NCBI GenBank assembly: GCA_005405945.1
Contig: BJHW01000001.1
Location: forward strand, 8,742,001 to 8,806,000
Reading direction: 5' to 3'
Source: Streptomyces violaceusniger
Lineage (GTDB): Bacteria > Actinomycetota > Actinomycetes > Streptomycetales > Streptomycetaceae
DNA length: 64,000 nucleotides
Below are positions 8,912 through 17,490 of this stretch, piece after piece (positions within the stretch are counted from its first letter, which is position 1; every line of letters begins with the position of its first letter). The notes beneath the pieces were generated by a model that was not told the DNA's origin, made no database searches, and was given only the letters and a program-made list of their open reading frames with translations. Both the position numbers and the translations under genes were made by a program.

Positions 8912-9793
8912 ATGGAGCTTCAGCAGATGCGGTACGTCGTCGCCGTCGCCGAGACGAACAGCTTCACGCGCGCCGCCGAGCGATGTCTGGTCGTCCAGTC
9001 CGCGCTCAGCCACCAAATCGCCCGCCTGGAGAAGGAGCTCGGCGCGAGACTCTTCGAGCGCACCAGCCGCCGGGTGCGACTGACACCGGCCGGGGAAGCC
9101 TTCCTCCCGGCCGCCCGCCAGTGCCTGGACGCCGCCGAGCGCGCGGCCGCCGAGGTCGCCGCGGCCGTCGGGGAGGTACGCGGACGGCTCGCCGTGGGCC
9201 TGATCCCCACCGTCACCGCGGTCGACATCCCGGGCGCGCTCCGCGACTTCCGGGAGCGGTACCCGCGTGTGCGCATCAGCCTGCGGGTGGGCGCGAGCGA
9301 CGACCTCGTCGAACAGGTCAAGGAGGGCGCCCTCGACGTGGCGTTCCTCGGCCTGCCGACCACCGCCCGCCCCCAGGGCGTCGCCGCCCATGAACTCGCG
9401 CGTGACCGGCTCGTCGCCGTGGTCGCGCCGGACCATCCCCTCGCCGAGGCATCACAGGTCGACCTGCGCAGGCTCTCCTCCGAGGTGTTCGTGGACCTCC
9501 CGGCCGGGACGGCCGGGCGCGCCCAGTCCGACCTGGCCTTCGAGGCCGCCGGTCTCACCCGTGACGTGGCCTTCGAGGTCACCAGCGCGGACTTCATCGC
9601 CCGGCTCGTCGGGCCGGGCCTCGGCGTGGCGATGCTTCCCACCGCCTACGCGCCTCATCTCACCGGCGTCGTCACCATCGAGGTCGCCGACGCACCGGCC
9701 CGTGTCGAGTACGTCATCTGGAGCCGCCTCACCCGCACACCGGCGGCGACCGCCTTCCTCACGGCGCTGGACATCACGCCCGCGGATTCCTGA
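8912..9793 (+). CDS. LysR-family transcriptional regulator
   Basis: The 293-residue protein has the N-terminal winged helix-turn-helix (MELQQMRYVVAVAETNSFTR, then AERCLVVQSALSHQIARLE) and a periplasmic-binding-like effector domain (GRLAVGLIPTVTAVDIPGAL through FEVTSADFIARLVGPGLGVAML). ATG 8912 is chosen because the LysR fold starts there; the longer possible start lacks homology. It is divergent from the EamA/NAD(P)H-binding pair, the usual arrangement for a LysR protein controlling its neighbour and itself. The effector is unknown. Confidence 0.92.
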   Translation: MELQQMRYVVAVAETNSFTRAAERCLVVQSALSHQIARLEKELGARLFERTSRRVRLTPAGEAFLPAARQCLDAAERAAAEVAAAVGEVRGRLAVGLIPTVTAVDIPGALRDFRERYPRVRISLRVGASDDLVEQVKEGALDVAFLGLPTTARPQGVAAHELARDRLVAVVAPDHPLAEASQVDLRRLSSEVFVDLPAGTAGRAQSDLAFEAAGLTRDVAFEVTSADFIARLVGPGLGVAMLPTAYAPHLTGVVTIEVADAPARVEYVIWSRLTRTPAATAFLTALDITPADS

Positions 9794-9815
9794 CGGCCCC
9801 CGGGCCACTCCGCCC

Positions 9816-10811
9816 TCATGACGCCTGCCGGCGGGATCGCCGCATCGAGGACGAACGAACCACCAGACGCGTCCCGATCACCACGGGCAGCGGTGTGTGC
9901 GGCGGATCCTCCACCAGGCTCACCAGCGCGTCGACGGCCGCCGTTCCGGCCTGCTCGGGGGCCAGCGACACCGTCGACACGGGCGGGTCCGTACGCCCGT
10001 AGGCCGGATCCTCGCTGCCGCACACCACCATCAGGTCCTCCGGCACCGAAAGCCCGCACCGCGCGGCCGCCGCCAGGACCTGACGGCCGCACGGGTCGTA
10101 CAGGCCGAACACCGCGTCCGGCCCGCCCTCCCCGGTCAGCAGGGCGTCCAGGCCGCGCCCCGTGGAGTCGTCCTCGTCGAACGGGACCACGCACGGCCGC
10201 ACACCGGCCCGTGAGCACCACCGCCGGTAGGCCGTCGCGCTCGCGCGGGTGTAGTACTCCTGGGTGGGCCCGGCGATCAGCGCGATCCGCCGCGCACCCT
10301 GCCCGGCCAGATGCTCCAGCACCCGGCGGGTCATGGCCTCGTGGTCGTTGTCGACCCACGTCTCCCGCGCCCGCAGTTCGCCGGGACGGCCGTCGAACAC
10401 CAGCGGCAGACCGCGGGCGCGCAGCACCCGCACCACGGGGTCGCTTGGCGGGCTGTCCAGCACCACCACCCCGGCGGCCGGGAGGGTGCGCCACGCGCGC
10501 TCGTCCGGACCCGCGGGCATCGCCATCAGCGCGTAGCCGCGCCGGTGCGCGGCGACGGTGGCCGCGCCGATGGCCTGGGCGAAGTACGGCACGCTCGCGA
10601 AGTCCCACGCGCTGTCGCCGTGAGCGGTCACCGCGAGCCCCAGGGTGCGCCCGCCGCCGCCCGCCGGGCCGTAACCGAGCGCACCGGCCACCGCCCTCAC
10701 CCGGGCCCGCGTCGCCTCCGAGACCCGGCCGGTGCCGTTGAGCACGTTGGACACCGTCGCGGTCGACACCTCCGCCGCCCGTGCCACATCCCCGATCGTC
10801 ACCCTCGACAC
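9816..10811 (-). CDS. LacI-family transcriptional regulator
   Basis: The 331-residue protein begins with a classic LacI helix-turn-helix and hinge (TIGDVARAAEVSTATVSNVL, GRVSEATRARVRAVAGALGY) followed by a periplasmic-binding-protein fold with HRRGYALMAMPAGPDERAWR, DNDHEAMTRRVLEHLAGQGA and a C-terminal PVVIGTRLVVRSSS typical of the family. GTG 10811 is selected; a GTG three codons later is an alternative. It is divergent from the FMN reductase gene, so it may control that gene or itself; no sugar-catabolic genes are adjacent. Confidence 0.9.
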   Translation of the reverse strand: MSRVTIGDVARAAEVSTATVSNVLNGTGRVSEATRARVRAVAGALGYGPAGGGGRTLGLAVTAHGDSAWDFASVPYFAQAIGAATVAAHRRGYALMAMPAGPDERAWRTLPAAGVVVLDSPPSDPVVRVLRARGLPLVFDGRPGELRARETWVDNDHEAMTRRVLEHLAGQGARRIALIAGPTQEYYTRASATAYRRWCSRAGVRPCVVPFDEDDSTGRGLDALLTGEGGPDAVFGLYDPCGRQVLAAAARCGLSVPEDLMVVCGSEDPAYGRTDPPVSTVSLAPEQAGTAAVDALVSLVEDPPHTPLPVVIGTRLVVRSSSMRRSRRQAS

Positions 10812-10828
10812 GCCCGGCAGAATACGCT

Positions 10829-10870
10829 CCCGCCCCCGCGGCACCCGCTGATGTCCTGCGTGGGGGCGGG
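10829..10870. promoter_or_regulatory. Inverted repeat in LacI/FMN-reductase intergenic region
   Basis: CCCGCCCCC (10829-10837) pairs with GGGGGCGGG (10862-10870). Nearby, GTCC-AACC-GGAC forms a short palindrome. Either could be a LacI-type operator or a transcript structure; only the inverted symmetry is seen. Confidence 0.3.
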
Positions 10871-10949
10871 CGATGGGGGACAGCGGTCCAACCGGACGAG
10901 TTACGGGCCCGAGTCTGGGAACGCGCCACGGAACGGAAAGGACTACGCA

Positions 10950-11510
10950 ATGCCCAAGATCGCCATCATCCTCGGCAGCACCCGCCCCGGCCGCAATGGC
11001 GAAGCCGTCGCCCGGTGGGTCTTCGACATCGCCCGGCAGCGCACCGACGCGGAGTACGAACTCGTCGACGTCGCCGACTACCGGCTCCCCCTCCTGGACG
11101 AGGCGGTCCCGCCGTCGCTGGGCCAGTACGCACAGCCACACACCAGGGTCTGGGCGGAGAAGATCGCCTCCTTCGACGGCTATGTGTTCGTCACCCCCGA
11201 GTACAACCACTCCACCTCCGGCGCCCTGAAGAACGCCATCGACTTCCTGTACGCCGAGTGGAACAACAAGGCCGCCGGCTTCGTCGGCTACGGCAGCGCC
11301 GGTGGCACCCGCGCGGTCGAGCACCTGCGCCTGGTGATGGCCGAGCTGCAGGTGGCCGATGTGCGCGCGCAGGTCGCCCTGTCCCTGTTCACCGACTTCG
11401 AGAACTTCAGCAGGTTCACCCCCGCCGAGCACCAGACCGAGGCCGTGAACACCCTGCTCGACCAGGTCGTCAGCTGGAGCAACGCGCTGGCCACCGTCCG
11501 CGCCGTCTGA
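10950..11510 (+). CDS. NADPH-dependent FMN reductase family protein
   Basis: The 186-residue flavodoxin-like protein starts MPKIAIILGSTRPGRNGEAV, where GSTRPGRNG is the FMN phosphate-binding loop, and contains VTPEYNHSTSGALKNAIDFL, the family's diagnostic flavin-binding segment, followed by AAGFVGYGSAGG. Such enzymes reduce FMN or quinones with NAD(P)H. ATG 10950 follows an AAAGGA Shine-Dalgarno by 8 bases. It is divergent from the LacI regulator and followed only by a dispersed repeat. Confidence 0.92.
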   Translation: MPKIAIILGSTRPGRNGEAVARWVFDIARQRTDAEYELVDVADYRLPLLDEAVPPSLGQYAQPHTRVWAEKIASFDGYVFVTPEYNHSTSGALKNAIDFLYAEWNNKAAGFVGYGSAGGTRAVEHLRLVMAELQVADVRAQVALSLFTDFENFSRFTPAEHQTEAVNTLLDQVVSWSNALATVRAV

Positions 11511-11565
11511 GCGCTCCGCGGGAAGTGCCGCGAGGTGCGGTCGTTCGTCCGCGGCTGCGTCGTGG

Positions 11566-11632
11566 CCGGTCCCACGCGGCGGAGCCGCATATCGACACAG
11601 CCGCGGCGGAGCCGCACATCGGCACGGCCCCG
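11566..11632. repeat. Dispersed repeat, partial copies
   Basis: Two head-to-tail pieces of the CGCGGCGGAGCCGCA(T/C)ATCG core found at 7140 and 24770 lie here between the FMN reductase and the convergent histidine kinase. No gene is seen in 11511-11667. Confidence 0.6.
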
Positions 11633-11667
11633 CGCCCCTTCGGGACGCACCCGAACCGCGCTGGACT

Positions 11668-13140
11668 TCAGCGAGGCAGCGCGTGGCGGCCGGTCAGCCA
11701 GTCCCGGCGGAGCAGCGGCAGGGTGCTCTCCACGTCCCGGACGCCGGTGACCGGCAGCCGCACCTCGAAGCGCGCGCCGGGGCGTCCGTCGGGCCGGTCC
11801 CGTACGGTGATCCGGCCCCGGTGCAGGGCGATCTGCTGGGCGACCAGGGTCAGGCCGAGGCCGGAGCCGGGGCTTTCCGGGCCGCGCCGGAACCGCTGGA
11901 AGATCTCCTCGCGGCGCTCCGGCGGGATGCCGGGGCCGTGGTCGTCCACGGTGAGCACGGCGAGCGGCTGCCGCGGGTCGCCGGAGTGGCGCAGGGTCAC
12001 CTCGATGGGGGCCGTGCCGTCGGTGGCGCGGCCATGGGTCCAGGCGTTGGCCAGCAGGTTGTCCACCGCCGAGCGCAGCCCCTCCTCCCAGCCGTGCACC
12101 AGCAGCCCCGGGGTGGTGCGCACGGACACCTCGGCGTCCGGGTGGGTGCGCCGCAGGTCGGATACGGACGCGTCCAGCACCTCCGCGAGGTCCAGCGACG
12201 CGAACGCGTCCGCCTCGACCAGGTCGCCCTGCGCGAGCGCCCTCAGCATCACCAGCAGCCCCAGCAGCCGGGTGTGTTCGCGCCCCAGGTCCTCGACCAC
12301 CTCCGCCCGGTCGACGGGGTCCAGGTCGGGGTGGTCGGTGAGGATGTCGATGTTGGTGCGCATGCTCATCAGCGGCGTGCGCAGCTCGTGGGACGCGGTC
12401 GCGGCGAACGCGCGGGCGGTGGCCAGCGCCTCCCCGGTGCGTTCGACCTGCTCGTCGTAGCGGGCGAGCACGGTCTGCAGCGTGTACGCCAGGTCGTCGA
12501 CCTCGCCGATACGGGTCGGTGTGTGCTCCAGGCGTACGGCGCTGGTCCGGGGGTCCAGGCCGCTGGTACGGCGCTGCAGCCGCCGCAGCGGCAGGACCGC
12601 CCGGGTGGCGATGGCCCAGGTGGTGGCCCCGGCCAGGGGCGCGGCCAACAGCGCCCCGAACACGACCCGTTGGCGCACCAGCGACAGCTCGTCCTCGGCG
12701 GTGTCCGGCGAGAACAGCCACAGATTCGGTGTGGTGCCCTGTTTCGCGGCACCGACGCGCAGCGACAGCACCAGCCACTCCGTGTCACCAGAGGTCACGG
12801 TGACCGGCTTCGGGGCGTTGCGGGGCAGTGAGGGGAACGGGTCGGGCTGCGGCCCGGCCGAGACCGTGCCCCCGGGCGCGGTCAGCCGGATGCCCACGTC
12901 CCGGGCGGAGTTCACCAGCCGCCGCTGCCGGGCCTGTTCCATGACCGGGCGGTCGGCCCCGGCGACCTCGAGGAACGCCTTGGCGTTCTTGGCGACGACC
13001 GTGGCGCGAGCGCGCAACTGGGCGTTCTGGTGTGCGCGCAGATCGTCGGTGACCAGACGCAGCAGCAGCCAGCCGGAGGCCAGCACCAGCAGCGGCACGC
13101 TCACGCCGACCGCGAGCGCGATGCGGGTGGACAGCCTCAT
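11668..13140 (-). CDS. Sensor histidine kinase, orphan
   Basis: The 490-residue protein has a first membrane helix at about residues 7-30, an extracytoplasmic loop to 157, a second helix at about 159-181, a HAMP-like linker, the phosphoacceptor box ATASHELRTPL with H251, an N box (DNLLANAWTHG), and G boxes (VDDHGPGIP, GSGLGLTL). ATG 13140 is preceded by GGGGAGG; upstream in-frame ATGs (MRGGAMRGGAMRLS) lie in a short repeat. Streptomyces kinases of this type normally follow a response-regulator gene, but the upstream segment (13141-13900) holds no receiver domain, only short debris and pentose-phosphate remnants. The partner has apparently been lost or lies elsewhere. Confidence 0.92.
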   Translation of the reverse strand: MRLSTRIALAVGVSVPLLVLASGWLLLRLVTDDLRAHQNAQLRARATVVAKNAKAFLEVAGADRPVMEQARQRRLVNSARDVGIRLTAPGGTVSAGPQPDPFPSLPRNAPKPVTVTSGDTEWLVLSLRVGAAKQGTTPNLWLFSPDTAEDELSLVRQRVVFGALLAAPLAGATTWAIATRAVLPLRRLQRRTSGLDPRTSAVRLEHTPTRIGEVDDLAYTLQTVLARYDEQVERTGEALATARAFAATASHELRTPLMSMRTNIDILTDHPDLDPVDRAEVVEDLGREHTRLLGLLVMLRALAQGDLVEADAFASLDLAEVLDASVSDLRRTHPDAEVSVRTTPGLLVHGWEEGLRSAVDNLLANAWTHGRATDGTAPIEVTLRHSGDPRQPLAVLTVDDHGPGIPPERREEIFQRFRRGPESPGSGLGLTLVAQQIALHRGRITVRDRPDGRPGARFEVRLPVTGVRDVESTLPLLRRDWLTGRHALPR

Positions 13141-13435
13141 GGCGCCTCCCCGCATGGCGCCTCCTCGCATGACGCCTTCCGGGGCGGTGCCTCCCCGGTG
13201 TGCGGGCGTTCGCCGTCCGTGCGCGCGGTCGCGGCCCGCCGCGGTCGCCGTATGGCCACGTCGCCGTCGGCCACCGGCACTCGTCCGTCGTTTCCTGCCA
13301 TGCGCACCTCTGTTCCGCGGCGGTCGAACGCGTCCGTCCGAGGACAGATCAAAGCATGGAGTGGCCGTGGGCCGACCGATCAGGCGGCTCGGTCCGAGGA
13401 TCCGGCGGTGCCGCACCCGGCTCGCGGCGGCCACC

Positions 13436-13836
13436 GGTGTCGCGTGGGGTGCCTACGTCCTGGCGGACGCGGACCGGGGCGAGCCCGAGGTGATCCTGCT
13501 CGCCACCGGCTCCGAGGTGGTGCTGGCCTGGCCGCACACGAGGAGCTCACCGCCGAGGGCATCGCGTCGCGGGTGGTGAGCATGCCGTGCTGGGAGCTGT
13601 TCGACCGTCAGCCGCGCGCGTACCGCGACCAGGTGCTGCCGCCCTCGGTTACGCGCAGGGTCGCGGTGGAGGAGGGCTCCACGTTCGGCTGGGACCGGTA
13701 CGTCGGCACGGACGGGGCCGTCATCGGCATGCACACCTTCGGCGCCTCAGCACCCCTCAGACAACTGCTCACGAAGTTCGGATTCACCCCCGAGCGCGTC
13801 GCGCGGGTGGCGCGCGACCTGGTGGCCCCGGGCTGA
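13436..13836 (+). pseudogene. tkt: Transketolase C-terminal remnant
   Basis: Two frames together read AWGAYVLADADRGEPEVILLATGSEVVLA and AAHEELTAEGIASRVVSMPCWELFDRQ...GFTPERVARVARDLV, the last about 130 residues of transketolase (normally near 700), including the GSEV substrate-phosphate loop and the VEEGSTFGWDRYVG segment. The frame slips by one base near 13535 and everything upstream of the C-terminal domain is absent. It is therefore a truncated, frameshifted remnant and cannot give an active thiamine enzyme. Confidence 0.82.
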
Positions 13837-13863
13837 GAAGGCGATGACGCGACAGGAGGGCAC

Positions 13864-14010
13864 ATGGCTGCCGACGACCCCATGCGGCTCGGCATGGTCG
13901 GGCTCGGCCGCCCCGCACCGCATCCACTACCTGGACTGCGGAACCTCCGGCGGGGTCTGGGGACTTGAGCGCGGTTACTGCCTGATGATCGGCGGTGAGG
14001 GCACCCGCCG
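13864..14010 (+). pseudogene. gnd: 6-phosphogluconate dehydrogenase remnant (two pieces)
   Basis: From ATG 13864 the sequence reads DPMRLGMVGLGR, the start of the decarboxylating 6-phosphogluconate dehydrogenase Rossmann fold, then shifts frame straight to IHYLDCGTSGGVWGLERGYC and LMIGGE, the catalytic segment normally about 90 residues further on. The intervening part and the entire C-terminal half are missing. It follows the tkt remnant by about 27 bp in the same orientation. Confidence 0.78.
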
Positions 14011-14120
14011 CCGGTCCGGCCCTACGCCCCGGCTCCTGGGGCCCCGAACCGGCCGTCAGCGAACTGATCGCGCCCCACCCGTGGCATCTGCCGGACGCCG
14101 CCGAGGTCCTGCCCGGGACG
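14004..14120 (+). pseudogene. Possible glucose-6-phosphate dehydrogenase C-terminal remnant
   Basis: The frame from 13995 contains PGSWGPEPAVSELIAPHPWHLP. SWGP followed by a hydrophobic helix is how glucose-6-phosphate dehydrogenases usually end. The piece is too short for certainty, but its position directly behind tkt and gnd remnants supports the reading. Beyond it, 14121-14267 holds no recognised gene. Confidence 0.45.
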
Positions 14121-14267
14121 TTCGGAACGTCCGGGACGCCCGGGACACATGCTGCTTCTGGAGGGGGCGCGAAGTCGCCGCACTGATGGGCGGCTTCGGA
14201 CGCACCATCAACCTGGGGAATACTTCGACGTCGTACCGATCAGCGATACCATCATGGAGGAGAACAC

Positions 14268-15041
14268 GTGAGCGAGGCCCGTTTCGCCGGCAAGGTCGTT
14301 CTCATCACCGGCGCCGGATCCGGCATCGGTGCCGCCACCGCACATCGTTGCGCACGCGACGGCGCCACCGTGATCGCGGTCGGACGCACCGAGGAGAAGT
14401 TGCGGAAGACGGTCGCCACCGCGCCTGCCGGTTCGACGGTCGTCGCCCGCGTCGCGGACGTCTCCGACGAATCGGCGGTCACCGCCCTCATCGAGGGAGT
14501 CGTGGCGGAGTACGGCCGCTTGGACGTGCTGGTCAACAACGCGGCCGTGGCCGCGGTCGGCACCGTCGGGGACGTCGGCACGGACGGCTGGCGGCAGGTC
14601 ATGGACGTCATCGCCGATGGCACCTTCTACGCGTCGCGGGCCGCACTGCCGCATCTGCGTGTCGTCGGCGGCAACATCGTGAACGTCGGCTCGGTCTCCG
14701 GGCTCGGCGGCGACTGGGGTCTGGCCGCCTACAACGCGGCGAAGGGCGCGGTGGCCAACCTGACCAACGCCATGGCGCTCGACCACGGCGCCGAAGGCGT
14801 GCGGGTCAACGCGGTGCACCCGAGCCTCACCGCCACCGAAATGGCCGCTCCCGTAGTGGAGAGCGAAACCGCCATGGCCGCGTTCCGTCAGCGCATCCCC
14901 ATGCAGCGCCCGGCCGAGCCCGGGGAAGTCGCCGACGTCATCGCCTTCCTGGCCAGTGCCGACGCCCGATTCGTCAACGGCGTCCACATCCCGGTCGACG
15001 GCGGACTCCGCGCCTCCTCGGGCCAGCCCCGCATGTTCTGA
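14268..15041 (+). CDS. Classical short-chain dehydrogenase/reductase
   Basis: The 257-residue protein has every classical SDR element: TGAGSGIGAAT for NAD(P) binding, NNAAV, the catalytic serine in GSVSGLGG, the YNAAK active-site pair, a long substrate-loop region after HPSLTATEM, and a C-terminal FVNGVHIPVDGGLRAS. GTG 14268 follows a GGAG sequence by 8 bases. It probably oxidises or reduces a secondary alcohol or ketone; the arginine after the glycine motif (VGRTEEK) suggests NADP(H). The immediate upstream DNA is pseudogene debris, and the hydrolase gene is convergent. Confidence 0.92.
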   Translation: MSEARFAGKVVLITGAGSGIGAATAHRCARDGATVIAVGRTEEKLRKTVATAPAGSTVVARVADVSDESAVTALIEGVVAEYGRLDVLVNNAAVAAVGTVGDVGTDGWRQVMDVIADGTFYASRAALPHLRVVGGNIVNVGSVSGLGGDWGLAAYNAAKGAVANLTNAMALDHGAEGVRVNAVHPSLTATEMAAPVVESETAMAAFRQRIPMQRPAEPGEVADVIAFLASADARFVNGVHIPVDGGLRASSGQPRMF

Positions 15042-15118
15042 GTGGCGGCCCTCGGCGGCCGGAGGACCGGGATCCACCTCGCCGAGGTGACTCCGTGGCG
15101 AGAATCGTCCGCCGTCGG

Positions 15119-16059
15119 TCAGCTCTCCCGGTACGGGGCCAGGAACGGGGTCAGTGCGGACAGCATCGCGTCCGGGGCCTCCTCCGCGGGGTAGTGGCCA
15201 CAGTCGGGAAGGACCACGCTTTCCACGTCGTCCGCGGCGAGCCGCATCGTGGTGCCGACCGCCTCGCCCAAGTTGTCCGCTCCCGCGATCGTGAGGACGG
15301 GGAGGGTCAGCCGTCGGGTCTTGCGCCGCTGGTTCTGCGCGATGGTGGTGTCGAGCGCACGGTAGAACGCGAAGCTGGCGCGCAGGGCGTCCGGGTCGGC
15401 GGCGAGGGTGTCCACGTAGTGCCGGACGGCGTGGTCGGGCAGTGGCCTCGCGGCCTTCGTGGCGAATTGATGGCCGAAGTAGAGGTGTTCCCGGCCACTG
15501 ACCAACCGTTCGTTGAGGTCGGGGAGGCGGTTGAAGGCGAAGTGCCAGAGGCGGTCGTTGGCCTCGCCGCTGCCGAAGAGCGGCGGTGAGGGGGACAGAC
15601 CGGGGATGGCGGCCTCGGCGACCGCCAGCCGGTCGAGCCGCTCGGGGTGATCGGCGGCCAGGGCGTAGCCGGTCCACATCCCGATGTCATGGCCGACCAT
15701 GGCGAACCGCCGATGCCCGAGCGCCTCCATCAGCGTCACCATGTCGGTGGCGAGCGTGCCGGTGTCGTACCCGCCCCGGGGTTTGCCGGACAGCCCCACA
15801 CCGCGCGGATCGGCCGCCACGACGTGGAAGTCCCGGGCCAGCGCCGGCATCAAGAGGCGCCAGGCGTACCACGTCTGTGGCCAGCCGCACAGAAGCAGCA
15901 GCGGGGGCCCTCACCGCCCGTGACGGCGTGCAGCCGCAGCTCTCCGGTGTCGACGTAGTGGCTGGTGAAGATGTCGGTGAAGCCATCCGGGAGGCCCGGC
16001 GCCCGGGCGGCGGAACCGGGGCCTCGGGGTGTGGGCAGGGAGGTTGAGGACGAACTCAT
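15119..16059 (-). pseudogene. Alpha/beta hydrolase (epoxide hydrolase-like), one -1 frameshift
   Basis: ATG 16059, behind an AAAGGG Shine-Dalgarno, opens LPDGFTDIFTSHYVDTGELR, which in the other frame continues as GWPQTWYAWRLLMPALARDF and VVAADPRGVGLSGKP. Nucleophile (VGHDIGMW), acid-loop and histidine (VVLPDCGHYPAEE) motifs of epoxide-hydrolase-like alpha/beta hydrolases follow. The frames join at the GGGGG run at 15903-15907; one more base gives a normal 313-residue protein. An assembly error is as likely as a real mutation. It is convergent with the SDR gene. Confidence 0.82.
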
Positions 16060-16120
16060 GATGATGCCCTTTCATGGGGTTGGAACGGGGTTGGAGGGGT
16101 TGTTGTGTTGCGGCCGTCGC

Positions 16121-17356
16121 TCACGTGGCGGGGCGGCTCAGCGCTCCGGCGAGGGTCGCCACAACGACGGCGACGGCGAGAATCAGGGTCGCCACGTTCT
16201 GGTTGATGGTCTGGTCGAGGAGGCCCAGGGCCAGCGTGGGCACGATCGTGCCGGTGTAGGCGGACAGGAAGTACGTCGCGAGCAGATCCGCCCTGCGCTG
16301 CGGGTCGGCCAGCCGCTGGGTGACGGCGATGCCGCGGCGGAACGCCAGACCGATGCCGGTACCCGCCAGGAGCGTGCCGACGACGAACGTCACCAGTGAC
16401 CGTGTCCACAGCCCGGTCTCGAACACCGCGACGCCCGCTATCAGGAACGCCGGCGCCGCCCAGCGCCCGGAGAGCCACCGTGCCGGGGCGGCCACTTGCG
16501 CGGTCAGGGCGATGAGGAACAGCAGCCCGACCTCCGCGCCGACGGCCGCGAGGTTGTGGACGTGCAACCGTTCACGGAGGAAGGACGGCACCAGCGACGA
16601 GAACAGCCCGCTGACCGCGAACGCGGCGAGGACGGCCGTGGCGGCTCGCAGGAATTCGGCACGCGCCGCCCGCTGGTCGGGGACGGTCGGGCGGCGCACG
16701 GACACAGTGGGGCGCCGCCGCGCCGTGACGGTCTCCGGAGTGACGACGAGGGCGAGGAACGCCGGCACCAGGCTCGCGAGGTAGGCCCAGAACACCAGGT
16801 GCGTGGGGTCCGTGCCGTACTGGGCGAAAAGGCCGGCGACAACGGCCCCCAGCCCCAGCCCGCCCATGTTCGCCGCCGTGGAGACGATGGACGCCCGCCG
16901 GGCGTGCTCCTCCCCGGCGAGCTCGCCCAGCGCCGCGGTCGCCGTGGCGGTGAAGATGCCGGTGCCCAGGCCGCACAGAAACCGCGCCGCCAGCAGGGTT
17001 CCCACACCGTCGGCGACGAGGAACAGCGATGTGCTCGCGGCCGCGGCGACCAGGGCGGCGATCAGGAGGGGACGGCGGCCCGCGTGGTCGGACAGCGAGG
17101 CGAACACCATGAGGGCGAGCACCGTCCCCAGCGCGTAGACGGCGAAGACCAGCGTCGTGGTGAACGGTCCGAAGCCCATCCGCGGCGCCCAGAACACATA
17201 CAGCGGGATCGGCAGCGTTCCACCCAGCATGACCAGGGTGTACACCGCGGCCACGAGCCAGAACCCGCCGCGCGCCCCCCGTCCGTCGCCGGGCGGCACA
17301 GCCGGTGTGCGGGAGTCCGGTGTGCGGACCTCCGGTGCGATGTCGTCGATCATCAT
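16121..17356 (-). CDS. MFS transporter
   Basis: The 411-residue protein has twelve predicted membrane segments, the loop motif SDHAGRRPLL between helices 2 and 3, and FLCGLGTGIFTATATAALGE, as in drug-efflux-type major facilitators. The first helix begins after about 35 hydrophilic residues, so the exact start among the two adjacent ATGs (17356, 17353) is uncertain. It is divergent from a TetR regulator across a long inverted repeat, the standard arrangement of a repressor-controlled efflux pump. Confidence 0.9.
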   Translation of the reverse strand: MMIDDIAPEVRTPDSRTPAVPPGDGRGARGGFWLVAAVYTLVMLGGTLPIPLYVFWAPRMGFGPFTTTLVFAVYALGTVLALMVFASLSDHAGRRPLLIAALVAAAASTSLFLVADGVGTLLAARFLCGLGTGIFTATATAALGELAGEEHARRASIVSTAANMGGLGLGAVVAGLFAQYGTDPTHLVFWAYLASLVPAFLALVVTPETVTARRRPTVSVRRPTVPDQRAARAEFLRAATAVLAAFAVSGLFSSLVPSFLRERLHVHNLAAVGAEVGLLFLIALTAQVAAPARWLSGRWAAPAFLIAGVAVFETGLWTRSLVTFVVGTLLAGTGIGLAFRRGIAVTQRLADPQRRADLLATYFLSAYTGTIVPTLALGLLDQTINQNVATLILAVAVVVATLAGALSRPAT

Positions 17357-17397
17357 GCGGCCTTTCGAGTGCGATAACCACCGGCCACCACGCTAAC

Positions 17398-17446
17398 CAT
17401 CTTGGACCGATCGATCAAACATAGATTGACCAATCGATCCAAGATG
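17398..17446. promoter_or_regulatory. TetR operator, long imperfect palindrome
   Basis: The two halves CATCTTGGACCGATCGATCA and, on the other strand from 17446, CATCTTGGATCGATTGGTCA differ at only a few positions and meet at 17422. Each half holds a TTGG(N)9CAA-type site, so two repressor dimers could bind. It is A/T-richer than its surroundings and covers the divergent MFS/TetR promoters. Confidence 0.7.
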
Positions 17447-17490
17447 TAGGTAGGATCACAGCGCAGTCGCGAAGAAGGAGGTGTGCCGCA

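Noticed and set aside
13137..13352. 71-residue minus-strand frame just upstream of the kinase, considered as a response-regulator remnant
   Set aside because: It contains no receiver or winged-helix motif; DVAIRRPRR alone is not enough.
14150..14260. Fragment reading ALMGGFGRTINLG upstream of the SDR gene as a further pseudogene
   Set aside because: I cannot assign it to a family; it may be promoter DNA for the SDR gene.
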